Counted from the stretch's first letter, positions 20,692 through 30,887 are shown. The stretch: DNA of 64,000 bases from Rhizobium lusitanum (GCF_014189535.1 NZ_CP050308.1:1488001-1552000); one strand, 5' to 3'. Numbers and translations: made by a program. The notes: generated by a model from the sequence alone, not told the origin.

Positions 20692-21150
20692 TCAGTGATC
20701 CGTTGCCTGCTGCGTGACCAGGCCGATGTTCTTGTAACCGGCCTCCTGAATGCGTGACATAACATCGGCGATGACGCCGTAGGGCGCTTTCGAGTCGCCC
20801 TTCACGAAGATGCGTTCACTGTAGCCGGTCGTGGCGATCGCTTGCAGCTTGGCCGCGATGTCGGTCGCCTGAATCTCCGATTCTCCGATAAAGACCTGGC
20901 CGTCGGCCTTGATCGAGATGGTGATCGGCTGGGTCTGGGCGTTGAGCGCGCCAGCCTGCGTTTGCGGCAGGTCGATCGGTACGCCCGACGTCATCATCGG
21001 TGCCGCCACCATGAAGATGATCAAAAGCACGAGCATAACGTCGACGAGCGGCGTCACGTTGATTTCGGAGATCGGGCCGCCCCGGCCGCCGCCACGACGG
21101 CTGCCCCGGCGGCCACCGCCGCCACCATTGCCTCCAACAGACATTCCCAT
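20692..21150 (-). CDS. tolR: Tol-Pal system protein TolR (ExbD/TolR family)
   Basis: TolR forms the proton-driven motor with TolQ. The 152-residue protein has a glycine/arginine-rich N terminus, one membrane segment with the proton-path Asp (INVTPLVDVMLVLLIIFM) and a periplasmic domain. GGAG lies 8 bases before ATG 21150. It follows tolQ by 27 bases. Confidence 0.95.
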   Translation of the reverse strand: MGMSVGGNGGGGGRRGSRRGGGRGGPISEINVTPLVDVMLVLLIIFMVAAPMMTSGVPIDLPQTQAGALNAQTQPITISIKADGQVFIGESEIQATDIAAKLQAIATTGYSERIFVKGDSKAPYGVIADVMSRIQEAGYKNIGLVTQQATDH

Positions 21151-21177
21151 GTGAGTTACTCCGGTTCCGTCTGTGCT

Positions 21178-21900
21178 TTACTGCGCAGCCTGGCGAGGCT
21201 GCAGCTTCTCGTCGATCTGGCGCGACAGGATGGCGGAGAATTCGTCCGCGAAGCCTTCCATGCGCCCCGACAGCTTGCCGGCATCGGCAGAAAACTTGTT
21301 GTAGGCGATAACCGCAGGAATAGCGGCGACAAGACCGATGGCGGTTGCGAGCAAAGCTTCGGCGATACCCGGAGCGACGACCGCGAGATTGGTCGACTTC
21401 GAACCGGCGATCGCCTGGAACGAGGTCATGATACCGACGACCGTACCGAACAGACCGATAAACGGACCGGCCGAGCCGATGGTCGCCAGCGATCCGAGGC
21501 GGGCGCCCAGATGTTCCGATTCACGCGCCAGCGTCACGTCCATGGCGCGGTCGATACGCATCTGCAGGCCGATCGGCGACCGTGCGCCGCGCTCGAACGA
21601 CTTCTTCCATTCGCGCATGGCGGCGACGAAGATGGCGCTGAGGCCGGTATTGGTGCGCTCCGAAAGCGTGCGGTAGAGTTCCTCGAGCGACTGGCCAGAC
21701 CAGAAGACCTGTTCGAAATGATCGAACTGCCGACGTGCCCGGGCAAAGCTCAGATATTTGTCGATGACGATCGCCCAGGTCCATACGGACGCTGCGAGCA
21801 GACCCAACATGACAAGCTTGACCACCAGGCCCGCCTGCATGAAGAGTGACCAGAGCGTGATGTCCGGTGTGGTGGCCGCGGCCAATGCTACTTGTTCCAT
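21178..21900 (-). CDS. tolQ: Tol-Pal system protein TolQ (MotA/ExbB family)
   Basis: TolQ is the inner-membrane proton channel of Tol-Pal. The 240-residue protein has three membrane segments (about 22-42, 140-160 and 175-195), including GSAGPFIGLFGTVVGIM and the conserved Thr/Gly-rich third helix. It is the first gene of tolQRA-(tolA-like)-tolB. In most proteobacteria it follows ybgC directly; here 417 bases lie between. Confidence 0.96.
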   Translation of the reverse strand: MEQVALAAATTPDITLWSLFMQAGLVVKLVMLGLLAASVWTWAIVIDKYLSFARARRQFDHFEQVFWSGQSLEELYRTLSERTNTGLSAIFVAAMREWKKSFERGARSPIGLQMRIDRAMDVTLARESEHLGARLGSLATIGSAGPFIGLFGTVVGIMTSFQAIAGSKSTNLAVVAPGIAEALLATAIGLVAAIPAVIAYNKFSADAGKLSGRMEGFADEFSAILSRQIDEKLQPRQAAQ

Positions 21901-22317
21901 TGATCCAAAATCCCCGAATCCAAACGCCCGGTGCTAGACCGGGCGGCTAAAAGTGATCTCACAAGAATTGTTTGGCAGCCGCCGCTGAACGCCCTGGTCA
22001 AGCCTTCCAAGCTATACTGCCTTCTTGCCGTCAAATTTGGTCAAAGGAAGGCGTGCACCGCACAAACTCTGACGCGATCAGTAAGACACTATTATGGTTA
22101 AAAGAATGTTAGCGTCGAAACATGAAAGATTTAACAGTGAAGGCTATTCTAGCTCCTGGAAAGAACTGACCGGGCGATGCCGGCGGCAGACGCAAACAGA
22201 TCTTGCGCGCGGCAATTCCTTCACACAAAACTCATGTTTAAGCAAGAAGGCTTTTGGGCACCGCAACATTGACCCGCATAACGCCTCAAAAATCCGCAAG
22301 CAAACGCTAATGCGACA
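21901..22317. other. Gap between ybgC and tolQ
   Basis: This 417-base stretch is lower in GC than its surroundings and holds no convincing gene; a 75-codon plus-strand frame (22094-22321) lacks a ribosome site and family similarity. It most likely carries the tolQ promoter, but no consensus element stands out. Confidence 0.5.
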
Positions 22318-22767
22318 CTAGACCGCAGCCGCCACCAGCATCTGCGCTGCCAACGTCTCCGGTAGCCGTCGCGGCCGCCCCTTGGCATTGATCACGGCAA
22401 TGATGACCTTGGCGACGATCAGCAGCGTATCATCGCGCCGAATTTCCTGCGAAAGCACCATCTTGGCGCCGCCAGCCTTCTCGGCCGTGGTGTGGATCGT
22501 CAGAATATCGTCCATCCGCGCCGGCCCCTTGAAGTCGATCTCCATGCGATGGACGACGAAAACAAGCCCTTCTTCGTCGGCATTGAGAAGCTCGCGCTGC
22601 TCCACGCCGAGGCAGCGCAGATAGTCCGTGCGGCCGCGTTCGAGGAAATGTAGATAGCGCGCGTGATAGACGAGGCCGGAAAAATCCGTATCCTCGTAAT
22701 AGACTCGCTGCACCAGCCGGTGGCTACCGGCTTCCAGTTCCCCGGCAATCAGAAAGGGGCTGTTCAT
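22318..22767 (-). CDS. ybgC: Tol-Pal-associated acyl-CoA thioesterase YbgC
   Basis: YbgC is a hotdog-fold thioesterase that is genetically tied to tol-pal across proteobacteria. The 149-residue protein has the catalytic motif YYEDTDFSGLVYHARYL, with Asp in the expected position, and the characteristic RGRTDYLR. Its exact substrate in vivo is unsettled. It is the first gene of the tol block and divergent from sqdB. Confidence 0.94.
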   Translation of the reverse strand: MNSPFLIAGELEAGSHRLVQRVYYEDTDFSGLVYHARYLHFLERGRTDYLRCLGVEQRELLNADEEGLVFVVHRMEIDFKGPARMDDILTIHTTAEKAGGAKMVLSQEIRRDDTLLIVAKVIIAVINAKGRPRRLPETLAAQMLVAAAV

Positions 22768-22903
22768 CGTTGCCGCTTCTCCAAAAAATTATCGGGCTCT
22801 CTTTGGCCGAAGTTCTGCCATCAAGCAAGCTTTGAACAATTGTCACAGATTCTGACTATCCGGGATGGTGCCGGATAGCGAACGATGCAGAAGGAACGAT
22901 CTC

Positions 22904-24124
22904 ATGAAAATAGCGGTAATGGGCGGCGACGGTTTTATTGGTTGGCCCACCTCGCTGCATCTCTCCGATGCCGGTCATGAGGTCCATATTCTCGACAACC
23001 TCTCCCGCCGCTGGATCGACACCGAGCTTGGCGTGCAATCACTGACCCCGATGGATTCGATCCAGGAGCGCACCCGCATCTGGCACGCCGAGACCGGCCG
23101 CCGCATCCACTTCAACCTCATCGACCTTGCCAAGGACTATGAACTTTTGAAGAAGTGGCTGGCCGAACATCGCCCGGATGCCATCGTGCACTTCGCCGAG
23201 CAGCGCGCCGCCCCCTATTCGATGAAGAGCGACCGTCACAAGAATTATACGGTCAACAACAATGTCAGCGCCACGCACAATCTGCTGAATGCGCTGGTCG
23301 AGCTCAACCTCGACGCCCATCTCGTCCATTTGGGCACCATGGGCGTTTACGGCTATTCGACCGTCGGCGCCGCCATTCCGGAAGGCTACCTGCCGGTCGG
23401 CATCGAAACGGCTGATGGCCGCTCCGTCAGCCAGGAAATCCTCTATCCAGCCAATCCGGGCTCGATCTACCATATGACCAAGTGCCTGGATCAGCTTCTC
23501 TTCCAGTTCTACGCCAAGAACGACGGGCTTCGGATCACCGACCTGCATCAGGGCATCGTCTGGGGCACGCATACGGAACAGACACGCCGTCACGAACAAT
23601 TGATCAACCGCTTCGACTATGACGGTGACTACGGCACCGTACTGAACCGCTTCCTCATCCAGGCTGCGATCGGCTATCCGCTGACGGTGCACGGCACCGG
23701 CGGCCAGACCCGCGCCTTCATCCATATCCAGGATTCGGTGCGCTGCATCGAGCTGGCGCTGAAGAACCCGCCGCCGCGCAATGCCCGCGTCGAAATCTTC
23801 AACCAGATGACGGAGACGCATCGCGTCCGCGATCTCGCCGAGATGATCGCCAAGATGAGCGGCGCGGAGATCGTCCGCCTGCCCAACCCGCGCAAGGAAG
23901 CGCCGGAAAACGACCTGATCGTCAAGAACGACAAGTTCCTCGATCTCGGCCTGGCGCCGACCACCTTGCAGGCGGGACTGCTCAGCGAGATCGTCGATGT
24001 CGCCCGGAAATACGCCTATCGCGTCGACCGCTCGCGCGTCCCGGCCGTTTCCGCCTGGACCAAGGACCTCGCGACGACGGTCAATCACGATCCCGAAGGC
24101 AAGCGATTGAAGTCCGTCTCATGA
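22904..24124 (+). CDS. sqdB: UDP-sulfoquinovose synthase
   Basis: SqdB makes UDP-sulfoquinovose from UDP-glucose and sulfite, the head-group donor for sulfoquinovosyl diacylglycerol. The 406-residue SDR-type protein has the NAD motif MGGDGFIGWP at its N terminus and the diagnostic DNLSRRWIDTELGVQSLTPM, with the Tyr/Lys pair in GSIYHMTKCLDQ. ATG 22904 has AAGGAA eight bases upstream. It starts the sqdBDC operon, known from Rhodobacter and Sinorhizobium. Confidence 0.95.
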   Translation: MKIAVMGGDGFIGWPTSLHLSDAGHEVHILDNLSRRWIDTELGVQSLTPMDSIQERTRIWHAETGRRIHFNLIDLAKDYELLKKWLAEHRPDAIVHFAEQRAAPYSMKSDRHKNYTVNNNVSATHNLLNALVELNLDAHLVHLGTMGVYGYSTVGAAIPEGYLPVGIETADGRSVSQEILYPANPGSIYHMTKCLDQLLFQFYAKNDGLRITDLHQGIVWGTHTEQTRRHEQLINRFDYDGDYGTVLNRFLIQAAIGYPLTVHGTGGQTRAFIHIQDSVRCIELALKNPPPRNARVEIFNQMTETHRVRDLAEMIAKMSGAEIVRLPNPRKEAPENDLIVKNDKFLDLGLAPTTLQAGLLSEIVDVARKYAYRVDRSRVPAVSAWTKDLATTVNHDPEGKRLKSVS

Positions 24125-24987
24125 TGTTCGGAAGCGAACAGCTGCAGGGGGTGCGGCCGCGCGCCAGATCACGGTCGCGGCAAGCCTTCGTCACGCTCGT
24201 CACCAACGCCGATTACGCCATGGGTGCGCTGGCACTGGCGCGCTCGATTACGCGCACCGGCACCAGGGCGGACATAGTCATACTGCACACAGCCGGCGTC
24301 GGTGAAAGCGACCTGGTGCCGCTGGAAGAACTCGGGTGCCGGCTGGTGGAGGCGGACCATCTACCTCTTTCCGACGAATTCAACGAGCGCCACGCACGCG
24401 GCAATCTCCACGCCAATGCGCCCTTCACCAAGGGTCGCAAGCCGTCCTTCCACTCGCCGCTCGATAATTTCTGCAAGCTTCGGCTCTGGCAGCTCATCGA
24501 CTACGACACCTGCGTCTTCATCGACGCGGATGCGCTGGTGCTGAAGAATGTCGACAAGCTCTTCGACTATCCGGAATTCTCCGCCGCGCCGAATGTCTAT
24601 GAGAGTCTGGCCGATTTTCACCGGATGAACTCCGGCGTCTTCGTCGCCAAGCCTTCGCTCGCAACCTTCAAGGACATGCTGACGCTGCTCGACAGCCCCG
24701 ATATCTTCTGGCGGCGCACCGACCAGACCTTTCTCGAGACCTTCTTTCCGGACTGGCATGGCCTGCCGGTCTTCATGAACATGCTGCAATATGTGTGGTT
24801 CACCATGCCCGCGCTTTGGGACTGGAGCAGCATTTCGATCCTGCATTACCAATATGAGAAGCCTTGGGAAGAGAACCACCCGAAGGCCGACAGACTGAAA
24901 CCACTGATCGATCTGTGGCACGAGTTCCATGCCGGTCGCGACGTGCCCGACATCGCCACCTTTGCCAATCCGGAAGTGGCCGCATGA
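24121..24987 (+). CDS. sqdD: Glycosyltransferase family 8 protein, SqdD-like
   Basis: This 288-residue protein resembles glycogenin-type family 8 transferases: FVTLVTNADYAMGALALARS near the N terminus and the metal site FIDADALVL (DxD) around residue 140. SqdD of Rhodobacter sphaeroides is described as glycogenin-like, and it lies in the same position between sqdB and sqdC, so I assign it as the probable sulfoquinovosyl transferase step. The start overlaps the sqdB stop (ATGATG/TGA). Confidence 0.85.
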   Translation: MMFGSEQLQGVRPRARSRSRQAFVTLVTNADYAMGALALARSITRTGTRADIVILHTAGVGESDLVPLEELGCRLVEADHLPLSDEFNERHARGNLHANAPFTKGRKPSFHSPLDNFCKLRLWQLIDYDTCVFIDADALVLKNVDKLFDYPEFSAAPNVYESLADFHRMNSGVFVAKPSLATFKDMLTLLDSPDIFWRRTDQTFLETFFPDWHGLPVFMNMLQYVWFTMPALWDWSSISILHYQYEKPWEENHPKADRLKPLIDLWHEFHAGRDVPDIATFANPEVAA

Positions 24988-25904
24988 AAGTCCTGGTATC
25001 GGGCGGAACAGGTCTTGTCGGCCGCTATATCGTCGAAGAACTGCTTTCCGCCGGATACCACGTTGCCGTCGGTGGTCGCCAGCCACCACAACCCGGTCTC
25101 TTTGCACAGCCCGTCACCTTCGTACCGCTGAGCCTTGATCCAGCTGAAAATCAAAGCGATGCGTTCGACGACGCCTATTTCTTCGTTCATGCGGCTTTCA
25201 GCCATGTCCCCGGCAAATATCGCGGCGGTGAGGGTAATGACGCCGAAGGTTTTCGCCGGCTCAATCTGGACGGCACCGTCAAGCTGTTCGAGACAGCAAA
25301 GCAGGCCGGCATCCGCCGCTGCATCTTTCTGTCATCACGCGCCGTCTATGGCGACCGGCCGGCCGGCGAGGTGCTGACGGAGGCAAACGAACCGGCGCCG
25401 AACACGCTTTATGGCGAAGTAAAGCGCGATGCCGAGCATGCACTCTTCTCGCTCGCCGCCCCGGGCTTTGCGACGGCAAGCCTCAGAGCCACCGGCGTCT
25501 ATGGCGACCTCCGTCCAAACAAATGGGATGAGCTCTTCGCCGATTATCTTGCCGGGAAGCCCGTTGCCTCCCGCGCCGGAACCGAAGTCCATGGCCGCGA
25601 TCTCGGCCGCGCCGTCCGCCTGCTGCTGGAGACCGAGACCAGCCGCGTCGATGGCCGGGCTTTCAATCTCTCCGACGTCCTGACCGACACGCATGAGATT
25701 CTCGGGCATCTGCAAAGGACAACTGGCTGTCCGCATGCCCTGCCCGCCCCGGCTCCGCGGGGTGTCGTTAGTGAGATGGACACATCGAAAATCCGTGCAC
25801 TCGGCTGGCGCGGCGGCGGCGCAGCTCTGCTGAAAGAAGCCATAGAGAACCTGGCGAAAACCGCTCCGCAGCAGCATGCTTCTTTCAGCGCCTCCGGCTT
25901 GTGA
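24984..25904 (+). CDS. sqdC: NAD-dependent epimerase/reductase family protein, SqdC-like
   Basis: The 306-residue extended-SDR protein has VSGGTGLVGRYIVEEL at its N terminus, SSRAVYG and a YGEVK catalytic pair near residue 145. In other bacteria SqdC is a small reductase-like protein needed for full sulfolipid formation, with no firmly known reaction. The start overlaps the sqdD stop (ATGA), so it is the third gene of the operon. Confidence 0.83.
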   Translation: MKVLVSGGTGLVGRYIVEELLSAGYHVAVGGRQPPQPGLFAQPVTFVPLSLDPAENQSDAFDDAYFFVHAAFSHVPGKYRGGEGNDAEGFRRLNLDGTVKLFETAKQAGIRRCIFLSSRAVYGDRPAGEVLTEANEPAPNTLYGEVKRDAEHALFSLAAPGFATASLRATGVYGDLRPNKWDELFADYLAGKPVASRAGTEVHGRDLGRAVRLLLETETSRVDGRAFNLSDVLTDTHEILGHLQRTTGCPHALPAPAPRGVVSEMDTSKIRALGWRGGGAALLKEAIENLAKTAPQQHASFSASGL

Positions 25905-25942
25905 GATCAGCGCGCCAAGGCCAGCGTGAAGCTCTGGAAAAG

Positions 25943-25952
25943 TTATCTATAA
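25943..25952. promoter_or_regulatory. BioR-type operator, distal site
   Basis: TTATCTATAA matches the BioR consensus TTATMKATAA of alphaproteobacterial biotin regulation. It lies 39 bases after sqdC and 274 bases upstream of an identical site next to bioY. Confidence 0.65.
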
Positions 25953-26216
25953 AAAAGCAATAACAGTTGAACGTCACGGGGATCGGCAAACGCTCTTGCC
26001 ATCTGGTCGTGATTTTCACCCGATTTCGGAGATTTTGCAGCACATTCGGAGCAAAATAGCTGTTTGGGCGCCTCGAGTAGAGGCCCATCGAAACAACAGA
26101 GCACCTTCGAATCTCAGTGCGCCACTTGCCATTTTCCGCCTCAATATAGATTTTTCCTGACCTGCTATTGCCATCGTCTCGATTTTGTAGATTATTTTAG
26201 CGATAGAATCGCAATA

Positions 26217-26226
26217 TTATCTATAA
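26217..26226. promoter_or_regulatory. BioR-type operator overlapping the bioY -10 box
   Basis: TTATCTATAA (BioR consensus) overlaps a perfect TATAAT at 26222-26227, 21 bases before the bioY start, so bound BioR would block the promoter. Confidence 0.78.
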
Positions 26227-26247
26227 TTTATGCAGAGGAGCGACAGC

Positions 26248-26823
26248 ATGACCCACCCCACCGCCCGCCCCATCGAAAGCCGACTTACATCTCCCGTGCG
26301 AACCGCGCTGACAATCATTGCCGGCGCGGCGCTGATGACGATTGCCGCCAAGACACAGATTCCGTTCTGGCCCGTGCCCATGACCCTGCATACGCTTGCG
26401 GTCATGGCCTTCGCAGTCGCCTTTGGGCCGCGCATCGCCGTTGCAATTTTCCTGACCTATCTCGCAGCCGGAGCCGCAGGGCTGCCCGTCTTCTCCGGCT
26501 CGCCGGAGCGCGGCATCGGGCTTGCCTATATGGCCGGACCGACAGGCGGCTATCTTGCCGGTTATCTCGTGGCTTCCTGGCTGGTCGGCACGCTGGCGCT
26601 TGGCAAAGGCGCCCTCGGACGCATGGGCGCAATGCTTGCGGGGCTCGTGACCGTCTATGCGCTCGGCGCGGCATGGCTCGCAGCCTTCGTGCCACTTGAC
26701 CGCCTGCTGAGCGTCGGCGTCATTCCGTTCCTGCTTGGCGACCTCGCAAAAATCGGTCTTGTCGCAGCGGGTGGAGCGATGTTGCCGGCAGTGTTCACGC
26801 AGTTTCGGGGTAAACGCTCATGA
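26248..26823 (+). CDS. bioY: Biotin transporter BioY
   Basis: BioY is the substrate-binding membrane component for biotin uptake, able to work alone or with BioMN. The 191-residue protein has about six membrane segments and family motifs [20 protein letters not shown] and [12 protein letters not shown]. The start at 26248 has GAGGAG seven bases upstream. It overlaps bioB by 4 bases. No bioM or bioN is in the window. Confidence 0.93.
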   Translation: MTHPTARPIESRLTSPVRTALTIIAGAALMTIAAKTQIPFWPVPMTLHTLAVMAFAVAFGPRIAVAIFLTYLAAGAAGLPVFSGSPERGIGLAYMAGPTGGYLAGYLVASWLVGTLALGKGALGRMGAMLAGLVTVYALGAAWLAAFVPLDRLLSVGVIPFLLGDLAKIGLVAAGGAMLPAVFTQFRGKRS

Positions 26824-27806
26824 TGGCGGCGGACGGGACGATCCGGCATGACTGGGGTATCGACGAAATTGTCGTCCTCCATAATCTGCCTTTGCTGGAG
26901 CTGGTCGGTCGGGCCAATGCCGTGCACCGCATGCATCACGACCCAAACAAGGTTCAGAAGGCCAGCCTGCTGTCCATCAAGACCGGCGGCTGCCCGGAAG
27001 ATTGCGCCTATTGCCCACAATCGGCGCATCATCGCGAGGTCGATCTGACCCGCGACAGGCTGATGGATCCTGAAAGCGTGGTGGCAATGGCGGCGACCGC
27101 CAAGGCGGCAGGAGTCGAACGCTTCTGCATGGGCGCGGCCTGGCGCCAGGTCCGCGACGGCCGCGAGTTCGATGCCGTCCTCTCGATGGTCGAGGGCGTC
27201 CGCGCACTCGGCATGGAAGCTTGCGTCACGCTCGGCATGCTGAAACCCCACCAGGCCGAACGGCTCGCCGCCGCCGGCCTCACCGCCTACAACCACAATC
27301 TCGACACCAGCCCGGAATTCTACGGGCAGATCATCACGACGCGCACCTATCAGGACCGCCTGGATACGCTGGCAACGGTGCGCTCCTTCGGCATCGACCT
27401 GTGTTGTGGCGGCATTATCGGCATGGGCGAGACGATCCGCGACCGTGCCTCGATGCTGCATATCCTTGCGAGAATGGAGCCGCACCCTGAAAGCGTGCCG
27501 ATCAACGCGCTTGTTCCCGTCGAGGGCACGCCTCTGGCAAAGCGGCCGGCGATAGATCCGCTGGAGCTCGTGCGTATGGTAGCCACGGCCCGCCTCGTCA
27601 TGCCGGCCTCGATGGTACGGCTTTCAGCCGGCCGGTCGAACCTCAATCGCGAAGCACAGATCCTGTGTCTTGTCGCAGGCGCCAACTCGGTCTTCTATGG
27701 CGATACGCTGCTGACGACGCCCAATGCCGGCATTGGCGAAGACGCCGAACTCTTCGCCGCAATCGGGGAGCTGGAATGCGGCCACGTTTCCGCTTCCGCG
27801 GCGTGA
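26820..27806 (+). CDS. bioB: Biotin synthase
   Basis: BioB inserts sulfur into dethiobiotin by radical SAM chemistry. The 328-residue protein has the cluster-binding [11 protein letters not shown], the FCMGAAWR and [12 protein letters not shown] motifs, and the conserved Arg of the second cluster in VRLSAGR. It is co-translated with bioY (ATGA). No bioF, bioD or bioA lies alongside, so the rest of the pathway must be elsewhere or absent; the pairing of salvage and last-step genes under one operator is notable. Confidence 0.95.
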   Translation: MMAADGTIRHDWGIDEIVVLHNLPLLELVGRANAVHRMHHDPNKVQKASLLSIKTGGCPEDCAYCPQSAHHREVDLTRDRLMDPESVVAMAATAKAAGVERFCMGAAWRQVRDGREFDAVLSMVEGVRALGMEACVTLGMLKPHQAERLAAAGLTAYNHNLDTSPEFYGQIITTRTYQDRLDTLATVRSFGIDLCCGGIIGMGETIRDRASMLHILARMEPHPESVPINALVPVEGTPLAKRPAIDPLELVRMVATARLVMPASMVRLSAGRSNLNREAQILCLVAGANSVFYGDTLLTTPNAGIGEDAELFAAIGELECGHVSASAA

Positions 27807-27852
27807 GCAAAGGGAAGTAACCAAGAAGAAGAACTTATCGACGGCAAGGCGA

Positions 27853-28416
27853 CTAGCGCATCAGCGTCGCTTCGTCCCAGCCAAGCTCTGCCAATTCCTC
27901 GCCGCGAAACCTGGCATCATCGGCAACGATGAATTCATCCAGTTGCGGCGGGGCGACGCTGCTGCCGGCTAGCATGGCATGCACCTGGCCACGATGATGG
28001 GTCCGGTGCTGGAAAAGATGGCTGAGCACGTCCTCGGCACGCTCCCGCTGGATGCGATTGCCGCGATGAAGGTCGATCACCCTTGCCAGCGCATCGGGAT
28101 CGAGTGTCTCGCAAACAGTGACAAGCCGCCGGTCGACGCTACCCTGCTCGACCGACAGAGCTTCGAGCGTGTCGAACGGATCGTCGACCTCGAAAGCCTT
28201 CATGCCGAGCGTGCCGCCTTCCAGCGCATCGACGTAAAACCAGTCGACGATCAGGATATGATTGAGCGTCGCCTTGATCGAGGGAAAGAAACTGACACGT
28301 TTCGCCTCGAATTCGCCGGGCTGAAGCGCCGCGCAGGCCCGATACAGCCGGGCGTTCGCCAAGGCATTGTTATAGGCCAGCTTGCGGAAGACGCGGGTCG
28401 GATCGAAAGCGGACAT
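27853..28416 (-). CDS. DinB family protein
   Basis: The 187-residue protein has the DinB four-helix bundle with three conserved metal-ligand His: NHILIVDWFY near residue 52 and HRTHHRGQVHAML near residue 140. DinB/YfiT proteins are thiol-dependent or metal-dependent enzymes of mostly unknown substrate. GGGGGAG lies before ATG 28416. It follows the NUDIX gene by 14 bases. Confidence 0.85.
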   Translation of the reverse strand: MSAFDPTRVFRKLAYNNALANARLYRACAALQPGEFEAKRVSFFPSIKATLNHILIVDWFYVDALEGGTLGMKAFEVDDPFDTLEALSVEQGSVDRRLVTVCETLDPDALARVIDLHRGNRIQRERAEDVLSHLFQHRTHHRGQVHAMLAGSSVAPPQLDEFIVADDARFRGEELAELGWDEATLMR

Positions 28417-28430
28417 TCGGCACTCCCCCT

Positions 28431-28940
28431 CTAGGCTTTGTCCAGATCGCCATCCCGCCAGACCAGATGACGCGGCGCCAACGGCAGGTTCTCGATCTCG
28501 TCTGCAATGAAATAGGGAGGAATATCGAGTGCGACCAGCGCCTCTTTCGTCGCCCGCACCCATTTGAATTCGAGATGGTTGCCGCCATCTTCGATGCGGT
28601 GGACGATCTCCTCAGGGTGGAACGGGAAACTTTGCGGGATATCCATCAGATAATAGAGCCCCAGTTCGTGCCAATCGCGCTGCTCATAATGGAAGAAATT
28701 CTCCACCATCCAGAGCAGTCGCCCGACCGTTACCTCGACGCCCAGCTCCTCGACCATCTCCCGCCGCAACGTCTCCTCCGACGTCTCGCCAATCTCGGCA
28801 CGGCCACCCGGAAAGGTCCAGAACGGCTCATGCTCGGCGCGATGGACGAGCACATATCCATCGCGAAAGCCAAGGCCAGCAATGCGCATCTGAAACCGGG
28901 ATTGACCGGCGTTCAGCCTGATGAGCTTACGTTTCGGCAT
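28431..28940 (-). CDS. NUDIX hydrolase
   Basis: The 169-residue protein has a full NUDIX box (GRAEIGETSEETLRREMVEE, then LGV) around residues 48-70, so it should hydrolyse a nucleoside diphosphate linked to another group. The substrate cannot be told. Its ATG at 28940 lies inside the end of the phosphoesterase gene, showing coupled translation. Confidence 0.86.
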   Translation of the reverse strand: MPKRKLIRLNAGQSRFQMRIAGLGFRDGYVLVHRAEHEPFWTFPGGRAEIGETSEETLRREMVEELGVEVTVGRLLWMVENFFHYEQRDWHELGLYYLMDIPQSFPFHPEEIVHRIEDGGNHLEFKWVRATKEALVALDIPPYFIADEIENLPLAPRHLVWRDGDLDKA

Positions 28941-29847
28941 TGCCCTCACCCAGATCGATCACGACGATTTCCGGCGGCACGCCAAAACGAACCGGCGCTA
29001 CGGAACAGCCGAGGCCGCCGGAGACGATAAGATGACGCTGCCCTTCAATGATATGGCCATACAGATATCTATCGCCATACCGCGACGGCAGATAAGGCGA
29101 CCAGCCGAGAATCCGGATCTGCCCGCCATGCGTATGACCAGACAAGGTCAACGACACACGCGACGGCACCGTCGGGAAAACATCGGGCTCATGCGCCAGC
29201 AGGATGACAGGCGCGTCGTCATTGATCTGCGCCAGCGTGCCATTGAGATCATCGAGCCCCTTTGTCACCGGGCGCTTCCAGCGGACGCTCCGGCGCAAAG
29301 CTAACTGGTCTTCGAGACCCGCCAGCCAAAAACCGTGCCCATCTTTTTCCAGGCGAGCCGCGCGATTGGAATAGACTGGAATTCCAACATCGGCCAAGGC
29401 CTTGTGGCTGAAGGTCGGGCCGTAGCCGCTCTTTTGAGCGGCTGCATCATGCCACCAGTCGTGGTTGCCGATGATGGCATGCACCCCGAGCGGCGCGTTC
29501 AAGCCCGCCAGCTCTGCCGCCCAGATATGATGGTCCACACGAGCGGTGATCAGATCCGTTCCCGACGTATAATCTCCGAGCAGGACGATCAGATCGCCGC
29601 CGAGGCCGTTGGCATGGGTACAGATGGAAGCGATGCGATCAGCTGTCATCCAGGGCTCGCACGCATGAAAATCGGTCAGTACGACGATCCTCATTTTCAG
29701 CCCCGGCGTCCAGCCGGGCGGCGTCAGCTGATAGCGGGTCACGCTCAGACGGACGACCGGCTCATATCCGAAGGCATAGCCGCCAAGCGCCATCAGCCCG
29801 GCGACGCTCCCGCCGAAAAGCTTCAGGAAACCGCGACGGCTGATCAC
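28927..29847 (-). CDS. Tat-exported metallophosphoesterase (YkuE-like)
   Basis: The 306-residue protein starts [17 protein letters not shown], a twin-arginine signal. A calcineurin-type metallophosphoesterase follows: [24 protein letters not shown] and SGHTHGGQ. Related YkuE-type proteins act in the periplasm or at the membrane on phosphodiesters or lipid head groups. It overlaps ruvB by 4 bases and continues the ruv transcription unit. Confidence 0.88.
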   Translation of the reverse strand: MISRRGFLKLFGGSVAGLMALGGYAFGYEPVVRLSVTRYQLTPPGWTPGLKMRIVVLTDFHACEPWMTADRIASICTHANGLGGDLIVLLGDYTSGTDLITARVDHHIWAAELAGLNAPLGVHAIIGNHDWWHDAAAQKSGYGPTFSHKALADVGIPVYSNRAARLEKDGHGFWLAGLEDQLALRRSVRWKRPVTKGLDDLNGTLAQINDDAPVILLAHEPDVFPTVPSRVSLTLSGHTHGGQIRILGWSPYLPSRYGDRYLYGHIIEGQRHLIVSGGLGCSVAPVRFGVPPEIVVIDLGEGNAET

Positions 29848-30887
29848 TCAGCATCTCCCTGGAACAGCCCGAACTGCGCCGCTTCCAGGTCCTTCGGCGG
29901 CTGCATATCAAGATGTTTCCAGGCGATCGCCGTCAGTACGCGACCACGCGGCGTGCGCTGGATAAAACCCTGCTGGATCATATAGGGTTCGATAATATCC
30001 TCGATCGCGTCGCGCGGTTCGGAAAGGCCCGCGGCGATGGTTTCGATACCGACCGGGCCACCGCCGAAATTGACGGCGATCATGTTGAGATAGCGCTTGT
30101 CGAGCTGATCGAAGCCGACATTGTCGACCAGTAATCGTGTCAGCGCCTCATCGGCGATCTCGCGGGTCACCGCCTCGGCCTTGGCGACCTCGGCAAAATC
30201 GCGCACGCGGCGCAACAGGCGGCCGGCGATGCGCGGCGTGCCGCGAGCGCGCCTGGCAATCTCACGCGCACCCTCTTCGGTGATACCAAGCCCCATCAAT
30301 CGCGCACCGCGCCTGACGATCAGCTCCAGCTCCTCGACCGTGTAGAAACTCAAACGGACCGGAATACCGAAACGATCGCGCAGCGGCGTCGTCAGCAGGC
30401 CGAGACGGGTGGTGGCAGCGACCAGCGTGAATTTCGCCAGATCGATCTTGACTGAGCGCGCGGCCGGGCCTTCGCCGATAATCAGGTCGAGCTGGAAATC
30501 CTCCATGGCCGGATAGAGGATTTCCTCGACTGCCGGACTGAGACGATGGATTTCATCGATGAAGAGCACATCGCGCTCTTCAAGGTTGGTCAGAAGAGCC
30601 GCGAGATCGCCGGCCTTGGCAATGACAGGGCCAGAGGTCGAGCGAAAATTGACGCCGAGTTCCTTGGCCATGATCTGCGCCAGCGTCGTCTTGCCGAGGC
30701 CGGGTGGGCCGACGAACAGCACATGATCCAGCGCCTCGCCACGCCCCTTGGCGGCTTCGATGAAGACCTTGAGATTGGCGCGGGCATCCGCCTGGCCGGT
30801 GAATTCGTCCAGCGATTGCGGCCTGAGCGTCACATCCAGGTCTTCGCCCCGCTTTTCCGGCGATATCAGACGCGCGGCTTCACTCAT
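29844..30887 (-). CDS. ruvB: Holliday junction branch migration ATPase RuvB
   Basis: RuvB is the motor that drives branch migration with RuvA. The 347-residue protein has Walker [13 protein letters not shown], Walker [10 protein letters not shown], the arginine-finger region [17 protein letters not shown] and a C-terminal winged helix (RTPRGR). It lies 164 bases downstream of ruvA, with no other gene between. Confidence 0.97.
   Translation of the reverse strand: MSEAARLISPEKRGEDLDVTLRPQSLDEFTGQADARANLKVFIEAAKGRGEALDHVLFVGPPGLGKTTLAQIMAKELGVNFRSTSGPVIAKAGDLAALLTNLEERDVLFIDEIHRLSPAVEEILYPAMEDFQLDLIIGEGPAARSVKIDLAKFTLVAATTRLGLLTTPLRDRFGIPVRLSFYTVEELELIVRRGARLMGLGITEEGAREIARRARGTPRIAGRLLRRVRDFAEVAKAEAVTREIADEALTRLLVDNVGFDQLDKRYLNMIAVNFGGGPVGIETIAAGLSEPRDAIEDIIEPYMIQQGFIQRTPRGRVLTAIAWKHLDMQPPKDLEAAQFGLFQGDAE

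Noticed and set aside
22094..22321. 75-codon plus-strand frame in the ybgC-tolQ gap
   Set aside because: No ribosome site and no similarity; it runs into the ybgC stop on the other strand.
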